Shown here: positions 5,526 through 7,343 of the stretch, in pieces
Numbering within the stretch: position 1 is the stretch's first letter
Layout of the letters: every line of letters begins with the position of its first letter
Source: CAZRZN01 sp964604565
Lineage (GTDB): Bacteria; Pseudomonadota; Alphaproteobacteria; Rhodobacterales; Rhodobacteraceae
Length of the DNA: 7,343 nucleotides
Direction of reading: 5' to 3'
Assembly (NCBI GenBank): GCA_964604565.1
Contig: CAZRZN010000219.1
Location: forward strand, 1 to 7,343
Translations under genes and position numbers: made by a program
Notes under the pieces: generated by a model
What the model was told of the DNA's origin: nothing
Databases searched by the model: none
Seen by the model: the letters and a program-made list of their open reading frames with translations, nothing else

Positions 5526-6302
5526 TCAGCCCGCGGCACGCAGCCCGGAGGCACCGTCCTTCGCCCAGCGGTGCACGGCCTGCCCGAAGGCAGAGAACAG
5601 CGGCCGCGACACCGGGTCATTGGCGGCGTTCCATTCCGGATGCCACTGAACGGACAAGGTGAATCCCGGCGCATCCTTGATGTAGATCGCCTCCGGCGTG
5701 CCATCGGGGGCAGTCCCTTCGATCACCACGCGGTTGCCGGGATCCTTGATCCCCTGACCGTGCAGCGTATTGGTCAGGACCTCCGCCGCTCCGAAGAGGC
5801 GATGAAAGACCCCGCCTTCGGTCAGACTTACCTTGTGGCGCAGCTCGAACTTTTCCTCAAGGGTCCCGTCCGGTGGCATCCTGTGGTTCAACCGCCCCGG
5901 AAGATCCCGGATTTCGGGATAGAGCGAGCCGCCCATGGCCACATTGACCTCTTGAAAGCCGCGGCAGATGCCGAGAAAGGGCTGACCGCTGGCGACGCAG
6001 GCCCGCACGAGCGGCAGCGTGATCGCATCGCGCGCGCGGTCATGGGCGCCATGCGCCTCGGTCCATTCCTCGCCGTATTCCTCCGGATGGACGTTCGGAC
6101 GGCCACCGGTCAGGACAAACCCGTCGCAGGTTTCCAGCAGCTCCCCGACGGAGACAAAACGTGGATCGGCGGGAATGACCAGAGGCAGGCAGTCCGCAAC
6201 CTCAGCCACCGCTTCGGAATTCATCGAGCCACCTGCATGGGTCGGGTATTGTTCGTTGATCAGGTACTGGTTCCCGATGATACCGACGATGGGGCGCGCC
6301 AT
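5526..6302 (-). CDS. Class I glutamine amidotransferase, peptidase C26 / gamma-glutamyl-GABA hydrolase family (PuuD-like)
   Basis: The product is 258 aa, full length for the family, cytoplasmic, with no signal. It opens with the PIVGIIGNQY strand. LTGGRPNVHPEEYG (64-77) is the glycine-rich loop and P-x-x-Y element typical of PuuD-like enzymes. The nucleophile elbow is GICRGFQEVN with Cys113, and the triad is completed by His221 and Glu223 in QWHPEW. All three catalytic residues are present. In putrescine breakdown PuuD-type enzymes cut gamma-glutamyl-GABA to glutamate and GABA; other C26 members cut other gamma-glutamyl compounds. No other putrescine gene is visible in this window, so the substrate is an inference from family. 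A GGAGG lies 10 bases before the ATG, slightly far but usable. It is transcribed in the same direction as malate synthase, with a 267-base gap. Confidence 0.88.
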   Translation of the reverse strand: MARPIVGIIGNQYLINEQYPTHAGGSMNSEAVAEVADCLPLVIPADPRFVSVGELLETCDGFVLTGGRPNVHPEEYGEEWTEAHGAHDRARDAITLPLVRACVASGQPFLGICRGFQEVNVAMGGSLYPEIRDLPGRLNHRMPPDGTLEEKFELRHKVSLTEGGVFHRLFGAAEVLTNTLHGQGIKDPGNRVVIEGTAPDGTPEAIYIKDAPGFTLSVQWHPEWNAANDPVSRPLFSAFGQAVHRWAKDGASGLRAAG

Positions 6303-6338
6303 GGTGACCTGTCCTCCGCTTTTCTAGTCCCTATGTAT

Positions 6339-6355
6339 GTCAGATAATGGCTGAC
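6339..6355. promoter_or_regulatory. Candidate operator upstream of the C26 hydrolase gene
   Basis: An inverted repeat, GTCAG (6339-6343) and CTGAC (6351-6355) with a 7-base AT-rich centre, lies 36 bases upstream of the C26 start codon. On the minus strand, TTTTCG and TACATA spaced by 17 bases overlap it but are weak promoter boxes. The position suits a repressor or activator site; the length is short enough to be chance. Confidence 0.25.
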
Positions 6356-6530
6356 GAAAAGTGTCGTGGCGCACAGGTCGTTCCGCACGGGTCCGCAATC
6401 GTGCCCTGATGCCCGATTCACGAGCGCATGTATCAGGCGGCCAAGGTGCGGCGCACAGTTCCCACCGACGCGGCGGCGATCCACCAGCGGATGGTGGGTT
6501 GGTCCGCCCGCGCCCTTTCGCCCGGGCGCC

Positions 6531-6550
6531 GGGCGGCAGACGCGCCGCCC
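6531..6550 (-). terminator. GC-rich hairpin downstream of malate synthase
   Basis: A perfect 7-base-pair stem, GGGCGGC (6531-6537) with GCCGCCC (6544-6550), has a 6-base loop and starts about 20 bases beyond the malate synthase stop. There is no T-run on the minus strand, so it is at best a weak terminator or an mRNA-stabilising hairpin. The rest of 6303-6569 shows no convincing gene. Confidence 0.35.
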
Positions 6551-6569
6551 CTACCCCGCGCTCATGAGG

Positions 6570-7343
6570 TCAGCCCGCGGCCTTAAGCTCCAACCGGCGC
6601 TTATGCAGGACAGGCTCCGTGTAGCCGGAGGGTTGCACGCGCCCTTCGAACACCAGCTCGCAGGCGGCCTCGAAGGCGATGCCGTCAAATTTCGGTGCCA
6701 TCGGACGATAGGACGGATCGCCGGCATTCTGACGGTCCACGACCTCGGCCATGCGCTTCATGATCTCCATGACCTCGTCGCGCGAGATAACCCCGTGATG
6801 CAGCCAGTTCGCGATATGTTGCGAGGAAATCCGGCAGGTCGCGCGGTCCTCCATCAGACCGACATCGTTGATGTCGGGCACCTTGGAGCATCCCACACCG
6901 GCGTCGATCCAGCGGACCACATAGCCGAGGATGCCCTGCGCGTTGTTCTCGACTTCGCGGGCGATCTGTTCGGGACGCCACTTGCGGAAGGACGCCAGCG
7001 GGATCTCCAGCACGGCGTCCACATGGGCGCGCCGACCGCCCGCGCGCAGGGAATGCTGCACGGCAAAGACGTCGACACGGTGATAGTGCAGCGCATGCAG
7101 CGTGGCGGCAGTGGGCGACGGCACCCAGGCGCAATTGGCCCCGGCCTTGGGGTGTTCGATCTTGGCCTCCAGCATGGCGGCCATCTTGTCCGGCATGGCC
7201 CACATGCCCTTGCCGATCTGCGCCTTGCCCGACAGGCCGCATTCCAGCCCGATGTCCACGTTGCGGGCCTCATAGGCGCCGATCCAGCCCTTGCGCTTGA
7301 TGAAATCCTTGCGGCTGAAGGGACCGGCCTCCATCGAGGTGTG
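6570..7343 (-). CDS. glcB: Malate synthase G, C-terminal part (runs off the window)
   Basis: The visible 257 residues are about the last third of a protein of roughly 720 aa; the frame stays open to the window edge, where HTSMEAGP is the in-frame start of the visible part, so the ATG inside it is internal. Family blocks are strongly kept: GKGMWAMPD, HPKAGAN, VPSPTAATLHALHYH, NNAQGILGYVVRW, GVGCSKVPDI and LMEDRATCRISSQHIANWLHHG. The Cys of GCSKV and the Asp of MEDRA correspond to E. coli Cys617 and catalytic base Asp631. The enzyme condenses glyoxylate with acetyl-CoA to malate in the cytoplasm, for growth on two-carbon compounds or glycolate. The protein ends in LELKAAG. The next gene on the strand, the C26 hydrolase, is 267 bases away, so an operon is unlikely. 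Confidence 0.97.
   Translation of the reverse strand, partial: HTSMEAGPFSRKDFIKRKGWIGAYEARNVDIGLECGLSGKAQIGKGMWAMPDKMAAMLEAKIEHPKAGANCAWVPSPTAATLHALHYHRVDVFAVQHSLRAGGRRAHVDAVLEIPLASFRKWRPEQIAREVENNAQGILGYVVRWIDAGVGCSKVPDINDVGLMEDRATCRISSQHIANWLHHGVISRDEVMEIMKRMAEVVDRQNAGDPSYRPMAPKFDGIAFEAACELVFEGRVQPSGYTEPVLHKRRLELKAAG

Noticed and set aside
5412..6347. Plus-strand open frame of 311 codons
   Set aside because: It is opposite the C26 amidotransferase gene, which has an intact catalytic triad; this frame shows no recognisable domain.
6361..6567. Plus-strand frame of 68 codons between the C26 and malate synthase genes
   Set aside because: Arg/Pro/Gly-rich sequence with no ribosome site, typical of random GC-rich DNA.

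Overview
The window is GC-rich DNA, probably from an alphaproteobacterium of the Rhodobacteraceae (Roseobacter-type). This rests on base composition, G/C-rich third codon positions and the flavour of the proteins; no rRNA or other marker gene is present to confirm it. A 100-base run of N (1676-1775) is an assembly gap, so the left quarter and the rest of the window may not be truly contiguous.

Layout. On the left, two minus-strand genes encode exported proteins: a periplasmic single-domain rhodanese (34-465) and, upstream of it, a periplasmic metallo-beta-lactamase-fold protein (634-1593) whose usual H-x-H-x-D-H metal motif is replaced. After the gap comes only the last 59 residues of a short-chain dehydrogenase (1776-1955, plus). 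A 390-base intergenic stretch holds a long imperfect palindrome and a likely promoter. Two tightly spaced plus-strand genes follow (2346-2801 and 2805-5042). They encode a two-subunit molybdenum hydroxylase of the isoquinoline 1-oxidoreductase type: a small subunit with two [2Fe-2S] clusters and a Tat-exported large subunit that binds the molybdopterin cofactor. Behind them lies a 480-base region with a very strong intrinsic terminator (5218-5248), a possible structured small RNA ending in it, and a possible small unrecognised gene on the minus strand (5263-5469). The right side has two minus-strand genes: a class I glutamine amidotransferase of the peptidase C26 / gamma-glutamyl-GABA hydrolase type (5526-6302) and the C-terminal part of malate synthase G (6570-7343), which runs off the window.

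How they may work together. The molybdenum hydroxylase genes are clearly an operon. The hydroxylase, the MBL-fold protein and the rhodanese all carry export signals, so this locus puts several redox- or sulfur-type proteins in the periplasm, but nothing visible proves that they share a pathway. The SDR fragment, C26 hydrolase and malate synthase look like ordinary cytoplasmic carbon and nitrogen metabolism. I see no CRISPR array, transposase, phage gene, tRNA or rRNA. The items most worth a second look are the atypical metal site and CxxC pair of the MBL-fold protein, and the candidate small RNA at about 5165-5248.
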